Shown here: piece by piece, positions 12,540-25,770 of the stretch
Position numbering within the stretch: position 1 is the stretch's first letter
Layout: every line of letters begins with the position of its first letter
NCBI GenBank assembly: GCA_035772785.1
Contig: JAOCPU010000001.1
Location: 2,108,001 to 2,172,000 of the forward strand
DNA length: 64,000 bases
Reading direction: 5' to 3'
DNA from: Phlebiopsis flavidoalba
Lineage: Eukaryota; Basidiomycota; Agaricomycetes; Polyporales; Phanerochaetaceae
The notes under the pieces: model-generated
Seen by the model: only the letters and a program-made list of their open reading frames with translations
The model's database searches: none
Told to the model about the DNA's origin: nothing
Made by a program: the position numbers and the translations under genes

Positions 12540-12858
12540 CACGCACGCAGAGTATGTGTATGGGAGAGACAAAGTCCGGATCTTTTTGTTTATATGGAAG
12601 CGGGATGTACAACGCTATCAACTACTACTACAACTACCTGCTTGTGATGTATTTAACTATGTGCTTTGTTTTTGTTGTTTAAGGAACTGTGTTTGTGCCC
12701 GAACTCTGTCTGTGAAACGAATAAGTGAAGAATGAAATAGACAAGATGGGACGGAGGAAGAATGAGAGGGTGGATAGAGGAAATAACATCCGGGATGAAA
12801 AAGTGAAAACACAATACTTGTGTTCGGGATCAGGATTGGAAGGTGTTAGTGGTTGGGT
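12540..12858. other. Convergent intergenic stretch after the ureohydrolase
   Basis: A T- and G-rich spacer of about 320 bases between the convergent ureohydrolase and coiled-coil genes. I see no gene in it. It presumably holds both 3' ends. Confidence 0.4.
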
Positions 12859-15356
12859 TTATGTTCTTGCAGCGAAGGAGAGAGGGTAATCGTCCAGTGA
12901 TGGGTATATTTGGGGGGTTTTTTTTGCTCGCGTACTGCTCGAGAGTTCGTTGGAGTGGTGGTGCAAGCGCGCACGTGCTCCGACGACGCGAAGGAGGGTC
13001 GATGAGAGTAGATCGGGGCGTGTAGATCGGCGCGTCGTGGGTAGAGGCTGGGACCGTCGGTACGACATATACACGATGTCATTTTGTGGATGATAAGGAT
13101 AGAAAAGCTGTTCGAGATGAGTGACGTATATCCGTAGCGAGCACCCGTAGGACAGTGTATAAACCGGGGGCGAGATGGCCCAGTGAGATGGTTGCGCGAG
13201 GGCGAGCCATTTAGGAGAGGCAGGCGAAGCGAAGAAGTCGGACTCCGCAAGGGGCGAGTTGCCCCGGCTCTCAGAAGAAGGACGGCCAAACTACGGATGT
13301 GTTAGAGTTGGACAACGAGAACATTAGAAGTGAACTCACGAAGCGGTCGGAGAGGCTGCGGTACGTGGAGAACGAAGACGATGAGCGGCGGTGAGACGAA
13401 ATACCGGAAGGAGTAGATGCCAGAGGGATAGTAGGTGAACGAGCGACGGGAGAGCCTTCCTCGTGAAGCGGGTTATCCTCCTTGATCCGAACAGAAGGAG
13501 GGACCATGGGAAGGCTGGGCATCTGGACGTCGACTTCGAGGTTCAAGTTGTGATGAGACTGAAGAGGACGAAGGATGTTCGACTCGCGACGCGAGGGGGT
13601 AGCCGACTTGACGAACGCGCGGTTGGTTCTCCTTCTCAGCGATGACGATGGCGAGACGGGTCTGGATTCGCTCAAGGTCATCGCGGGTGCTTGCATGGGC
13701 ATCACATTCGCGTTTCGAGCTGCAACTCGAGGACTTTGGTCCGGTCCTCAAGCTTTGACAGCCTTGTCCTCGAGTGTCGTGTTACGCTCCTGGAGGGCGA
13801 GGGCTGCTGCACCTTCATCACCTCCATGTCGGCAAGTAGTAGTGAGCTATCGTCGCAGCCATATCGTCGCGCTCCTTTTCAGCTGCTTCCTTCGCCCCTT
13901 CTCAGCGTCAGCCAAGTCCACGGCCTCCTGCTCCTGCATCGTCAGGAGGTCGAGCTCGATTTGTTTAGCAAACAGTGTCGCCGCGGGTAGACTCCTCGGT
14001 GCCTTGAGCTCGCGGATCTCGTAGTGAAGAGCATCCATTTGCTCAGTGGTTGAAATGAGCTGCGCGTCGGAGGGCGGCCGAGGTTTGTTCTCGAGGACCT
14101 TTGTCTTTTCCTGAGCGAGATGAAGGTCGACCAATGCGTTTGTCAGCCTCAACCTTAGCCTGTGCTTCCGCGACACGAAGGGTCTCCTGAAGCTCCGCGC
14201 TCTCAAGTTCGAGTGGCTCCGACCACCCGCGCCATAGAGATCCTCCACCTGGGTTTCGAGGGCGGCCTTTGGCGCGTTCGCAGACGTCGAACTTGCTCAT
14301 GAGCTAGCGAGAGAGCATAGCTCCTTGAGTTCCAACTCCAAGCGCACGTCTGCGATGACAACCCGGGAAGTCATCGCCTCCCTGCTCGAGCTGGTTGAGC
14401 TCCTCAACGGTCTTCTCGAGCTTCCTGACAAGCATCGACTTCTCGTTCTTGATTGCGCGAAGCTCGGCCTCGAGCCGACCGACGACGGTGACCTTCTCGT
14501 TGTTGGCCGTGTGAGCTGCGCCTCGAGCTGGGCGACAACGACAAGCTTCTCGCTCTTCGCCGCTTCAAAACCCGTCTTTCGCGGCCTCAAGCTGGTCTTC
14601 GAGTGTCATTGATCTTCTGCAAGTTGTCAATGCCGTCGATAGCAAGGCCCTGTACCTCGTCTCGAAAGAGCCATTTCTCCTCCTCTCGTGCCTTGAGGAG
14701 CTGAGCTTCGAGGGAGCTGATGCGCGCGTCGGCAGATTCGAGGAAGGATTGAGTTGCCTCGAGCTCAGTCTTCTCTTGTCCATGTGCTCTGTCTCGAGGG
14801 TCTGAAGGTGGGCGATGAGGCTGTCGTTCTGGGCTTTGCAGTCCGCCGTCTCTATGCATTGAGATGTGAGGCGCTGAATGGCGTCGGCGAGTTCACTCTC
14901 GACCTCAGTGAGGCGAGCGTCGGCCCGCAAGAGAAGTCCGTTGCTCTCAATGATACCCAAGGCAAGTCCGTCGTTCTTCTTCTCGAGGTCAAGGTTAAGC
15001 CGCCTTCAGAGCCTTGGTTTCTTCAAGAATAAGGCGATGGTCGTGCTGGAGTAAGGCTATCTTCCGCAAGAGGGCATCGTTGTCGGCTTGTAGAGTTGTT
15101 TGTTGGACTTGAGGTGTGGTATCAGCATATAGGCAGACAGGCAGTAGCAGATGCACCCACCACCTGTGTCATGTTCGCGTGCGCGGAGACCGTGCGCTGA
15201 ATGAACTTCATAGCATCGGAGATACCCTGTCCTTGACTACCCTTGTCGAGCTTGAGACGAGGCTTTAGACATACAAAGTCAGCGAGAGAGTGCATCTAAA
15301 CCGCTGTCAGGGCAAAATACCATAGTGAGCTGTTCCCTAGTGTAGAGCGGCTTCAT
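12859..15356 (-). CDS. Long coiled-coil protein of unknown function
   Basis: The start ATG at 15356 gives MKPLYTREQLTM. After an intron of about 60 bases it continues PRLKLDKGSQGQGISDAMKF and HANMTQ, then a second intron, then VQQTTLQADNDALLRKIALL. From there to about 13700 all frames show Leu/Glu/Lys heptads typical of a long coiled coil, broken repeatedly by single-base shifts. The C-terminal third is Ser/Pro-rich (FSTYRSLSDRF, an intron with GTGAGT, then GRPSSESRGNSPLAESDFF) and stays open to a stop at 12859. A structural or scaffold role is possible by composition only. I cannot assign a family. The residue count, about 750-800, is uncertain because of the frame breaks. Confidence 0.6.
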
Positions 15357-16065
15357 CCTGGCAAAAGCAGAGGGGAGTCTTGAGGTCCATGAAAGCCGGC
15401 ATTGTAGACTGTTAAACGGAAGATGAGCGGCCCTACAGGACTAGTGGAAATGAAGGGGAAGAGACAGAGAGTGGGAGTCTTGCAGGGGGTGGGCTTAAAA
15501 TCTCGATGTGTGGCTGGCACGATCCTTTCCCCATGTCAGCCTCCCAGAAGGCGGTTTGGTTTGAAATGACGTAGAGGCATGTTGGCCTCCTCAGCCAGCG
15601 ATAGTCGAAAGGAACAATGACACGAAGTGCTTGTGCCCCCGCCCGTCGCCTCGCCTGGTGTGCTCACACTCTACACCAACCGACTCTAAATGGACTTCTC
15701 TTCTCTCTCGGAGGGATCGTGGGCGGCACATCCCGAGTGTCGGTAGCGCGAGCCGATTCACTGCTGAAAAGGCCAAGAATCCGTGGAGGTTGATAAAGTG
15801 TGATAGAGAATAGCAAAGGATGGTGCCTGTATGAGTGGGCTAACCAGACCGCCCAGCGTTTGGGAGCTCACGCTGGTCGAAGATCAATTTGATGGGACCA
15901 ATGTCCACATACGGAAGCTGACGTAGTTTCGCGTGTGGCGCACAGTTCCAGCGCTCCGGTCACGTTATTTCTTTCACACTCTCAGCGTACGCCTTCGGAC
16001 GGTGAAACTTGGATGAACGATAGTTGACATTGTTTAACATGTACGAAAAAATACAAAAAATCCGA
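15357..16065. other. Intergenic stretch upstream of the coiled-coil gene
   Basis: It contains the promoter of the minus-strand coiled-coil gene and the 3' region of P450 copy 1. Short frames at 15591-15813 on both strands have no recognisable content. Confidence 0.4.
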
Positions 16066-18220
16066 TTAATCCAACGACCCAGACAAATGAGACTGGACGA
16101 GTCCCTCCAAATTATTGATGCGTGGAGTAAATATGACTTTGAATTGCTCCGGTCGCACGTTGGCCGTGTCGCTGAAATTCATCGTGTCGATCGGTGAAGA
16201 GGGGTCTTCGCTGATATTGTATGCCCCACAATATTAGAGCGGTATTTATGAACAGAGAGCTAAAATGAATGGTTTGGCACCAGTTTTCGCTGTTGGATGG
16301 ACAAACTTACTTGTTTGCTAGATGCTGGCCCACGCATACTCTGTATATTATAAGTAAATGATCATCATTCTGTGCAAGGAGGCATTACTGACCTTCTGCC
16401 AAAGCCAAAGTTAAATGAACCACTCAGATCGCTCCTTATACCTCCTTTCTCGTCGATCCAACGATTGGGTCTGAAGATCTCAGGGTCGGAAAGACGTCCC
16501 GGGTCATGTGAGATGGCCCTAGTGAAGTGTTAGCATGTATGTGCCTTGCTTTCATGAAAACATACCAATGATTGCCGATCACCGTGCTCCGGCAGGGATC
16601 ACGTAGTTATTCTGCGACGTAGATCAATATTTTAGACTAAAAACCACTGTCAAGAAACACAAACTTACCCATACAATGTCAGGACGTAGCCCTATGAGAA
16701 AACCCTAGGGAAAGTGTCAAGAGAGAATCACGTGGAAGGTCAGGAATACTTTGCCTCCGTAGCTGACGGGTCGCCAGCGATATGCCTCGAGGTAAAATGC
16801 CACAACTGAGGTCAAGAGACTTTCGTCGTCAAATGTAGGCACTAAAAACCCGTTATTAGAAAGCTCTCGGTGATTTGGCACAAATTGAACCGACATCTAT
16901 CCCTCCCACGACAGAATCTAATTGTGCTTGAACTGCAGCTTGAGTCTCCGGGAACTTTGCGGCCGCCATCGTTACAAAGGCTATGGCACTAGCGCTCTGG
17001 TAACGGAAGTTGTCATTCAAAGCCCCTTGAAGCAAGCAACCGTGAAACTTACAGTGTCAGAGCCAGCACCAAACATCGATCCCGCGAGATAGGCAATTTT
17101 CATCATCCGAGAGCCCAGCTGCGATTGATTCTCCAGCAAGTAGGTCGTGAAGCAAGGTTGGGCATTTCCAGCTTGCTACAGAGAGGGATGTGCTGTGTTA
17201 TTCCGGTCCAACAGTCCGGAGTTTTTATGTCCACTCACAAGCTTAAGTCGTACGTTGTTGACTAGGTCCGAGAACAGCCCAAGCTCTTCCTCGTGCCATT
17301 GTCTCAACGTGGCGGTGACGAACGGAATGTGTCTCAAAATCGGGTATCGGTCAAACGACATGGGAGCCAATTTGAATGACTTCCCCCAGGCGTGCACCAT
17401 GAATGACAATGCCTTGGACCTCCGTATCCGAGTAGTAAGTCGGGCCGGGTTTTGCCATACGTGGTGCTCATGACGACACTGGCAGCATAGCTTGAAAAAT
17501 GTCAGGCATTGCCCACACTCTTTATGAAAAGACAGCTCACCGACGTGCATGTTCGACGTGATGTTCGGGATCTTTGATCACATCCAAGATATAATTGAGT
17601 GCATGTTTGTATTGCATTGGGCGATAATGCGTCGCGACTGTAGGCTGTAGCCGCGAATGCAAAGCTCTAAGAGTGACTGTTATTTTTGCCTGAGATAATG
17701 ACAACTGCGTTCACTTGCTTTCTTAGCTTTCGCAGTCGCTCGCCGGCTCCAATGAGCAGGATTCGCTTGTCCCCGGACATGATTTTCCCCGCAGCAATGG
17801 ACACGGGACGATCAACCAGATCGCCACCATGCTTTTGCATAATATCCACCGCAGCCTGCGACGTTATAGATGTCAACACCATGGTCAATCTACACCTTCT
17901 GTCTCACCTGGTAGCGCCCGATGACGCAAACAGTATTTGTGCCCTGGCGGAAAGAGAAGACTGGTCCGTAGGTCTTAGTCATCTCCTCGAACTGAAGCGG
18001 AATGCTGACGAGGTAGATATGTATTAGTGATATTCTGCACACAGTTTTACTAGGGACACACCGAGGGCCGAGTTGAAGCCATGGCGTTGCCGGTCCAGGG
18101 GGTAACGGGAGGGACTTGCGGGCACTGAGCCAATCACGAAGTTTTCGTAAAGAGGAATGTGCACAAAAGACCTATGCCCGCAACTTTGAGCAGATGAATC
18201 TCGTTATCTGAGAACTGCAT
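16066..18220 (-). CDS. Cytochrome P450 monooxygenase, copy 1
   Basis: A membrane-anchored P450 that oxidises an unknown small lipophilic substrate. The start ATG at 18220 gives MQFSDNEIHLLKVAGIGLLC, a membrane anchor, followed by a proline hinge SLPLPPGP. Next come VDIMQKHGGDLVDRPVSI, then HIPFVTATLRQWHEEELGLF. The I-helix is SMFGAGSDT (about 17065), the K-helix ExxR is EAYR (about 16785), and the haem loop is FGFGRR, then an intron, then VCVGQHLAN (about 16330-16410). The C-terminus is PIDTMNFSDTANV with a stop at 16066. Family resemblance is to basidiomycete P450s annotated as O-methylsterigmatocystin-oxidoreductase-like, a loose label. It is a paralogue of the P450 at 28431-30627, with the haem-loop intron in the same place. 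Many short introns and some frame breaks occur. Confidence 0.86.
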
Positions 18221-19233
18221 CTCGACGGGGATGGGGAGTGTCCTAGTAGATCAGCAACAAGACCTGGCGTCACGATCAACTATATATATTTCGATGTGCC
18301 CAGCTACTCCGGACGCCAGAGCCACACAGCGCTGCAAACTCGTCCCATGACTGTTCCGAGCTAGATGAGATAAAGCGAGTTTACCTGTCCATCAACACGC
18401 CCAACGCGACAAGCGAGCGTGTACGGCAGGGCCGTAGAAGCGATACTAAAAATGGATGGGCACTCGAAGCTCTTCGCAGATTGTGGCGACTAGGCACCTG
18501 ATGCACCTTGAATACAAGGGGGCAAGGGGTCTAATAAGGCGCGACGTGATTAGTTAGGTTATTCCGTTTGCGTCAGGGAGAATCATATACGCACCGAGCC
18601 TAACCGGACGATTTTCCGCAACCAAGCAACAAGGAAACGGACCTGCCTGTGTAAGCGATTGATATGTGAGTTGGAACGCTTGCGGCCGGATGTAGAGGTA
18701 GATGTGCATAAATACACAGGAAGCGTAGTTTTCCCATGCCGAGTCCGTTCTAACTTCTTAACCCTACACTGCAGTGTAGGTTGTATCAATGGGTCCGACG
18801 TCCATTGCTCGGGGCATACAATCATCCGCAGCCTGACAATGCTATGGCATACAAGTGCACGTGTCGGCCCACGATGAGATGACAAGTGAGTCAAGGGTGT
18901 AGCTCCAAGAAAGGAGAGACTCAGAGAAAACATAGGAAAAGAAGCATATGATAGCTGGAGCGCTTAATGAGCTATCCCCGGCATCCCGGCAACTTCCGTT
19001 GCCGGATCACAGGCGCTCGTGGACCCCAACCTCGACGCGACCGCGTGAGCTCAGACAGTAGGCCTCAGTAGGGCTTTCACAATATGCATCCAGATATTCA
19101 TCATGTTGTATTACAAGGTATTCGCTATGATCTACAATTATCTTCAATAATACAGTGTAATAGTCTAGCAGTCGTAAAAGGTCCGAGTGCGCAGAAGTGG
19201 ATGCGAATAAGTACAAATGAAGGTATGACTCAA
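18221..19233. other. Intergenic stretch between P450 copy 1 and MOT1
   Basis: About 1 kb with P450 copy 1 promoter sequence and the MOT1 3' end. Open frames at 18583-18933 and 19007-19237 show no family signature. A non-coding first exon for the P450 around 18290-18480 is possible. Confidence 0.35.
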
Positions 19234-22200
19234 TCATATGCCGACTCTTGTATACGGGACCGTTCTGTCAACGCGCAGAGAGCGATCCATGAAACTCGCA
19301 AGGTCCCAATCCTTGGTACTCTTCTTCAGGCGGCAAGTCTTCTAGTCCCTTGAGAACGTTCTTCTGGGTTATTGCGCCGGCCTCTTTCGCTTTCTTCTTC
19401 GCAGCCGCGGCGACGTCCCTCCTCTTCGGTGTGTGTGTCTAAAAGAGGTCTAGTACGAGGTCTGTGTCCATGGACGACAGACCCGAGTTTTGTTGTGTGA
19501 CCACGGAGTTGGCGATGTTCAGCTTGAAGCGCTGGAGACTGAGTGGCAGAACGTATGTCAGAAATAGTTTGAACGTGAGAGATCTATGAGCTTACCCCAT
19601 GATCTTCTCTTCGATGGAGTGCCCTTCGTGATCAACCGGTACACATTCACGACCTTCTTCTGACCGTGATCGATGCGCGCGAATCCATCGCCTGAAGGTC
19701 CTTCATCGGGTTCCAGTCGTGCTCAACAAAGATGACCGTGTCCGCTCCCGTCAAGTCAAGCCGAGACCACCGACATGCGTTGTGAGCAGCAAGCAATCGA
19801 TACTTGGGTCGGAGTTGAAACGTCTGGACGATGGCGTGCCGCTTGTTTGCGTCGGTGCTCCCGTCCAGGCGCATATACGTCACTGACGGCATATGCTGCT
19901 TGAACAAATCAGTCTCGATGATGTCTATCATCTGCTTCATCTGGCAGGAAAATCAAGACACGGTGTTGCGAGAACGCTCCACCTCCTGAGTCCGCGTCGC
20001 TATCGAGCAGCTCAGACTTCGCCGACTCTCCACCGAGAGCTGAGCCTGTGCCTATGCCACAGTCACTGAGCAGAATTTGACTAAATGATTGGTAAATATA
20101 AGAGCTTTCTTCAGTGAGAGATAAGCACTTACCGAAGGGCTAGCAAACTTGGGAGCATGGTGGATGTTCGCTGAGGTTCGTCGAACTACTGCACCCAGCA
20201 TGCTCGAAGTATCCTTGATCGCTCTGCACGTCGTTCTTGAGTACCAGCGCCGGGTGATTGCAGAGCTTCCGGAGATATTGCAACGACTGGAACACATGCT
20301 GTTGACCCTTGCCACCCCCGGAGGCACCAGTCCTTTCAGGAGCGCGAACCACGTCTTCTGCCGAGGCGCGTGGCGTTGGACTTGGAGAAGTCATCATACA
20401 TGTACTTCTGGAGCTCTGATAGCTCGCAGTAGTAATCTTGAATGATCTTGGGGGGAAGGTCGTGAAGAACATCCTCCTTGAGACGACGCAGAAGGAACGG
20501 CAAGACTTGTTTTGTGCAGTGCCTCAAGCGCCAGTGCGGCTATAGTTGCAGGTGAGGACGCGGTCATGAAGACGAGGGCGGCTACTTACACTGCTTCACC
20601 ATTCTTGCCCCTTACCGTCCCGGTTAGACAAAATGGGCTTGCTGAACCGTTCGTTGAAGCTCGATTCTGTGCCCAAGAAACGGGCATCAAGAAGTCAAAG
20701 AGGCTCCACAACTCGAGGACGTTGTTTTGAATGGGCGTTCCTGACAGAATCAGCCGGTGATTGGCTCGTATACTCTTGACAGCCTTGGTCAGCTTCGTCT
20801 TCGCGTTCTTGATGATGTGGCCCTCATCAAGAATGCAGTAGTGCCAGCTCATGTCCTGCAGGCTCGCGACGTCGTTTCGGACCACCTCGTAAGAAGTAAT
20901 CACGACGTCGTGCTTCTTGAGCTTGGGGATGAGCTTGCAACGCTCACGCGAATTGCCGGTGTACATGATAGGTTTGAGGTTCGCTGCATACTTCAGGATC
21001 TCATAGTACCAGTGACCAGTCAGTGTTGGTGGACAGACGATTAGCGAAGGCAGGTGAGTGGAATCCGGAGATTTCGTCTCTTCGTATCGTTTAGCGCGCT
21101 CATGGTGCTTGCTCGCCAAAATGCAGATCGATTGGAGCGTCTTCCCCAGACCCATGTCTAACGACTGCGTCAGAAAAGGGCGAATGCCTCGTCGATCTAT
21201 GCTCACCATCGCAGAGAATCCCATGGAGTTGGTACTTGGCCAAGAAAGCCAACCAGTTGACGCCCTCTTGCTGGGTACTTCCGGAGCTCTGCGTCGATCT
21301 TGATGGGGGATCTCGTATTGCTGGACTTTGCTTCCGTCTAACAATTGAGTCAAGAACTGCCGTTCCTCGTCCCTCTTGCGCAGGAGGTCTCCAGAGAAGT
21401 CAGGAGGATCGGGCAGCCCGGCCTAGGATTCGTCAGCATATTGACGGGTTGGAGGGACGCTCGAGACCCACCTCCAGGGGAACATCTTCACGAGAGAAGC
21501 GAATGTAGTTGTGGCCGTCGATCGAATATCATCATCCGAGTCGCTCATGCGACCGAGCACTGGGACGATCATGAAGATCACATACGGCAAGGCCTTGATG
21601 TCTAGTTTCTGGACGATGTCTACGAGAGAAGTCAGCACAGAATGTATCCATGGAACGAGAATACGCACGATAGGCCAACTCCGTTGCACCTTGTCGATTC
21701 GCGAGGTTGAGGGCATCGCCAAGGTACGGCACAACCTTCTCGATGACGTAGCGCATAGCGGCCACAGTGATGACATCGCACACGGTGGCGAAGCAGCGGG
21801 CCGCGCATTGCCGTATGATAGCGAACTTGCTTCGAAGAGTGAGGTGTCGAGACCAAGAAGGATGAGAGACGGAACAGCTCATGGAACTTGGAATAAAAGA
21901 CCCGAATGGACTGCGGGGATAATGGCGTCGAGAAAACACTCAGGGAGTCGATGACATCCTGGCCGAATCGCTGGTCGATAGCCGAATCCATCTTGTTTGG
22001 AGTTCCATCCAGCACAGGCGCTGAGCAGACCTCCCGCCATAGACTGCCACATGTTGGGCACAGTATCAAGCAGCTTGTCGCCGAACTTTGCGGATAGTTG
22101 TACGAACGCCAAGCTGGCACCACGGCGGACAAACGCGCTTTTGCTGCTGGCCTCTGGAGAAATTTGCTCTTCCTTTCCGTTGGCATCTTTGGAGTAGCCG

Positions 22201-25200
22201 GCTTTTGGAAGGAAAAGGATACCGCGTTGGTATTTCCGAGAGAAAGCGAAGGTGGGTGTCTGCTCGATGTCTTGACACAGGAACGTGCAAAGGTTCTTCA
22301 CAATCTTCTCCGGGGGCTGGGCAAGTTGGCGCTGCACGCAGAACTCGACGAACGCCGCGACGGCAATTGCCGACCTTGTCTGGAGCTGAATGTTTTCCTC
22401 GCTCTATATTCGAGAGTCAAAAAACTGCAGAGGAATCGGAATAGACGCGAGGACTAACCTTGATACCGTTCATGATGCCTTTGACAATGGGGCTGACCTT
22501 GTCAGGAGTGGCCTTGAGTGCAACGAAGGCAGCGGCAAAGGCGGCGGACACTCGAACATCATACTGCGCCTTTACTTCAATATTATCGATCGATGTTTGC
22601 GGCTACATGACCGCGCTTCTCTTTGAGGATGGCGAGCTCTTTCTTCTTGGTTCTTCCAAGAGCATCCTTGAGCTTGTCGAACATATCTCCAACGGCAGAC
22701 TGGGCGGTCGAAATGGTGAAACACTCCGTGCGAGTGCCAGTGATGTCGATCTCCGTGCCTAGAGAAGGAATGCGGGATATGGGCAGTTTGCAGTCGTGGC
22801 TGAACGCCTGAAGGAGGTTGAAGCACTCCGCGTGGAGCCTGGCGAGTGTATACATCATCTCGTGATAAGCAGGTGGCGGATCGTTCTGCAAGAAATCCAG
22901 CGTCTTGACGCTCAGATCCTTGGCGAGCAGCGACCGCTCTAGCAGAGGAACGTCGCTCGACGAACGCGCGTCATGCTCCCTGGCCCACTCCTCAGTCACG
23001 ATGGCTGCGAGGAACTTTTGAAGCATGCTAGGGGAGTCGATATAATGAAACCGAGGATGGGACGGAACATAGCTTCGTGCGATTCGTCCTGCCGCGAACG
23101 TTAGCTGAGGGTTCATTAGACCGGCAAAAGAAAACACGAGAGACCGCACGAGAGTAGGCCAGACAGCCATGAAGTATGCACACAGAGACTGCAGCAGCAA
23201 CTCGGTGCAGCAATGATTGTCTCCGTGGGACCTGATGAGCGATAGGTCTTGCGCGATCATATTCTTGTCGACATTGTGCCTCTCTGCGCCTTGGTCGGCT
23301 CCCAACTTCGCAAGCGCCGGGTCGTAGAATGTTGTTGTGTTGATAGGGGTGCCGAGCGGCGTCATCATCGCCTCGTACCATTGGAGCAAGAGAGGCTGTG
23401 TGACAGTAGACTGTAGCCAACCCTCCGTTCCCGCTCAATATGTCAAGGACCAGCCGCCAGGCAGCGATTGTCGCCTCACGAATGTCGGATCGCTCTTCAA
23501 CGATCATGTTCTGGAATAAGAGTTTGGAGGAATGGAACCCCGAGCCAGTCGCGTGGTAGGGTAGGGACAGACATGAAAGAGTGAAGAGTCTTGACGACAG
23601 AGAGGCGGACATTGGGAATAGTGTGCCGGAAGAAAGCAAATAACGTAGGAGCCAACACCGAGAGCGGTTGTCTGATACATTCAAGTCAGCTACGAATGCA
23701 TGAACTCAGATGTCAATTACGTACGATTGTGAAGGGTCTGCAATGATGTTGATCACTTTGTCGAAAGCAACCAACTTTCCTACAAAAACAGTCAGGCATT
23801 ATTGACCACGGGGGGCGAAAGCGGCGTACCAAGTAGCTCCATGAACGGTGCCAACGCTGGAACTGAGATCGTCTTTCATGTCACTGAGGCAGCTCCATAG
23901 GACAGCCAGGACACGACTCAATTCGTCAGGGAGCTGATCAACTAAATGTTCCGCCACAGGCAACAAGCAAGACGCCTGCCACCGACCGAACATCATCGTC
24001 GCGATCACCGAGCCTATGCTGTGATTAGCTACCGCAAAACGGCCTCTAGGCTTACGACTCACCCCAGAACAGCCGCATCGACGACGCCCCGCAACACCTC
24101 TCGTCCTGCGGCGGCCGCGGCCGCTCGTCAGGGTATGCGGTGACAAGGTCGCTCCTTACCGCTACTTCGTACTGATGCCCAATAGGCCGGCATGCCGTAC
24201 CTCCCAGACGTGACCCTTCTCAGCAGGTCTGCCCTTCTGTGACCCATTCGCGGGCTTAATGGGGATGGGGAAGTCCTGTCGGATCATCTCGAGTAAGACG
24301 GAGTGCACAAGCAAGGCTGACCGTCTCGGCATATGAAGCATAAGCGATGCCAAAGTTTGAGACACTGTCTCGCGAACAGGCGCGACGACCTGAAAATTAC
24401 TCCAGTTAGCGAAGAGCTTCGACGTACAAGATGAATTGGCGTACCTGGTCAGATACGAAGTCTCCGAACCGGATCGAGCACGAATACGCAGAGGAACTTG
24501 ACGGCCAAATCGTTGCACCATTTTTCTTCGTGTGCTATCTCGTTCTCCTCCCAAGTGAGGCTGGCTGCAGAGACCATTCATAAGTATGGTGCGGCGTCAA
24601 AATGTAGTCGGCTTACCTCGCATCCCGCCATACATTTCCCTGACTCTTCAACAGCTCACGCAGAGCCATAGCAGCACCATGCCGTACCTCCCAAGCATGG
24701 CTGAAGAGGTCTACCTCCAACATCTTAACAAGACCGTCCCACACCCAGCGTCCTGGCTCAACCTCCAGGGCTTTCGACTGCTTTTCAGCCCTCGGAGAGA
24801 CGGCGCCACCTTTTGAGGGGTCAACCACAACTTTATCGTTGGCTTCGGTGGGGGATTTGGGACTCGCAGCGCGGCCTCGACGGCGAGTTGCGATCATCTG
24901 AGGCGACCATCCGGACTCTGTGCGATGATCAGGTGCTGTCGAAAAGAAAAATGCGGTATGGAGACATATACTTGTTAGGCGGGCGCTGCTGCTGCTGCGC
25001 TGTATTTCGAGCTAGAGCCGGAGCCGCAGTAGCCACAACAAATGCGCTGTTTCCACCCTTGCGCTTTCGCTTGAGACGATTTTCGCTCGCGGGCAGAGAG
25101 GGCACTCATGTCCTCGACAACGGGAGGTGCCTTCATTAGAAAGGTACCCCCCTCCCGGTGATGGGGCAGCTGGCGTTGGGGAATTGGACGGACCAGCCAG

Positions 25201-25770
25201 GGGAGGTTTCGAGCTTCAGGGGTTCCGGTTGCAAGATCGGGCGGAGCATATTCTTCCATCTTCACGTCTTCGTCCGCCTTCGGCTCAATCTCAGTCTTGA
25301 CAGGCATCACCTCGCTGTCCAACGTTGCCATGTCATCTTCATCAGCGGCAAGTTCCTTATCCCCAGGTCGATGTCGTACGTGTGCAGCCCCTACAGAATC
25401 AAGAAAGTCGAGTACCGAGGCGTCCCATCGCTTCCTTGCGGAGTTGCTTTCTTGACTTCGAGGAAGAGCTGGCGAGAATCCCGGTGTGGTTTTGTGAATT
25501 CCTTGCCCGAAGAGGCCAAAAGTAACGTCCCCTTCTCCAATTAGCTCTTGAACAGAGAAATGAGGAAATTCCGGAGTAGTGGAATATTTTGGGCTTCCGA
25601 GGAAGTTTGCAGTAGCATCGACACTCGGGTTGCCAGAGCGGTAGCGAGCGTGAATATTTGGGACAATGCGACAGATACTGCCCGTGCGGGTGTGTTCGTG
25701 CGGATTTAGAATGCAAGATAGGGTAGTATCTGAAGGTACGTTACAATACACTGAAAGTTTCCAGCAGCCA
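19234..25770 (-). CDS. MOT1: MOT1/BTAF1, Snf2-family ATPase that removes TBP from DNA
   Basis: Mot1 uses ATP to strip TATA-binding protein from promoters. The N-terminal HEAT region (about 21400-25760) includes ILPYLHSKSART just after an intron (about 25690-25720), ALATRVSMLLQTSSEAQNIP and RKEAMGRLG, then helical repeats such as WEVRHGAAMALRELLKSQGN (about 24620-24700). The ATPase (about 19450-21360) has DMGLGKTLQSICILASKHHE, LIVCPPTLTGHWYYEI, HYCILDEGHIIKNAKTKLTK with the DEGH box, LILSGTPIQNNVLELWSLFD, then VIFVEHDWNPMKDLQAMD. The tail is TQKNVLKGLEDLPPEEEYQG, ending near 19234. Full-length Mot1 is about 1900 residues. The first 60 or so residues, normally beginning with a conserved RLDRL..LLDTGS helix, are not found, so the 5' end is only approximate. 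Dozens of introns and frame shifts split the gene. Confidence 0.9.
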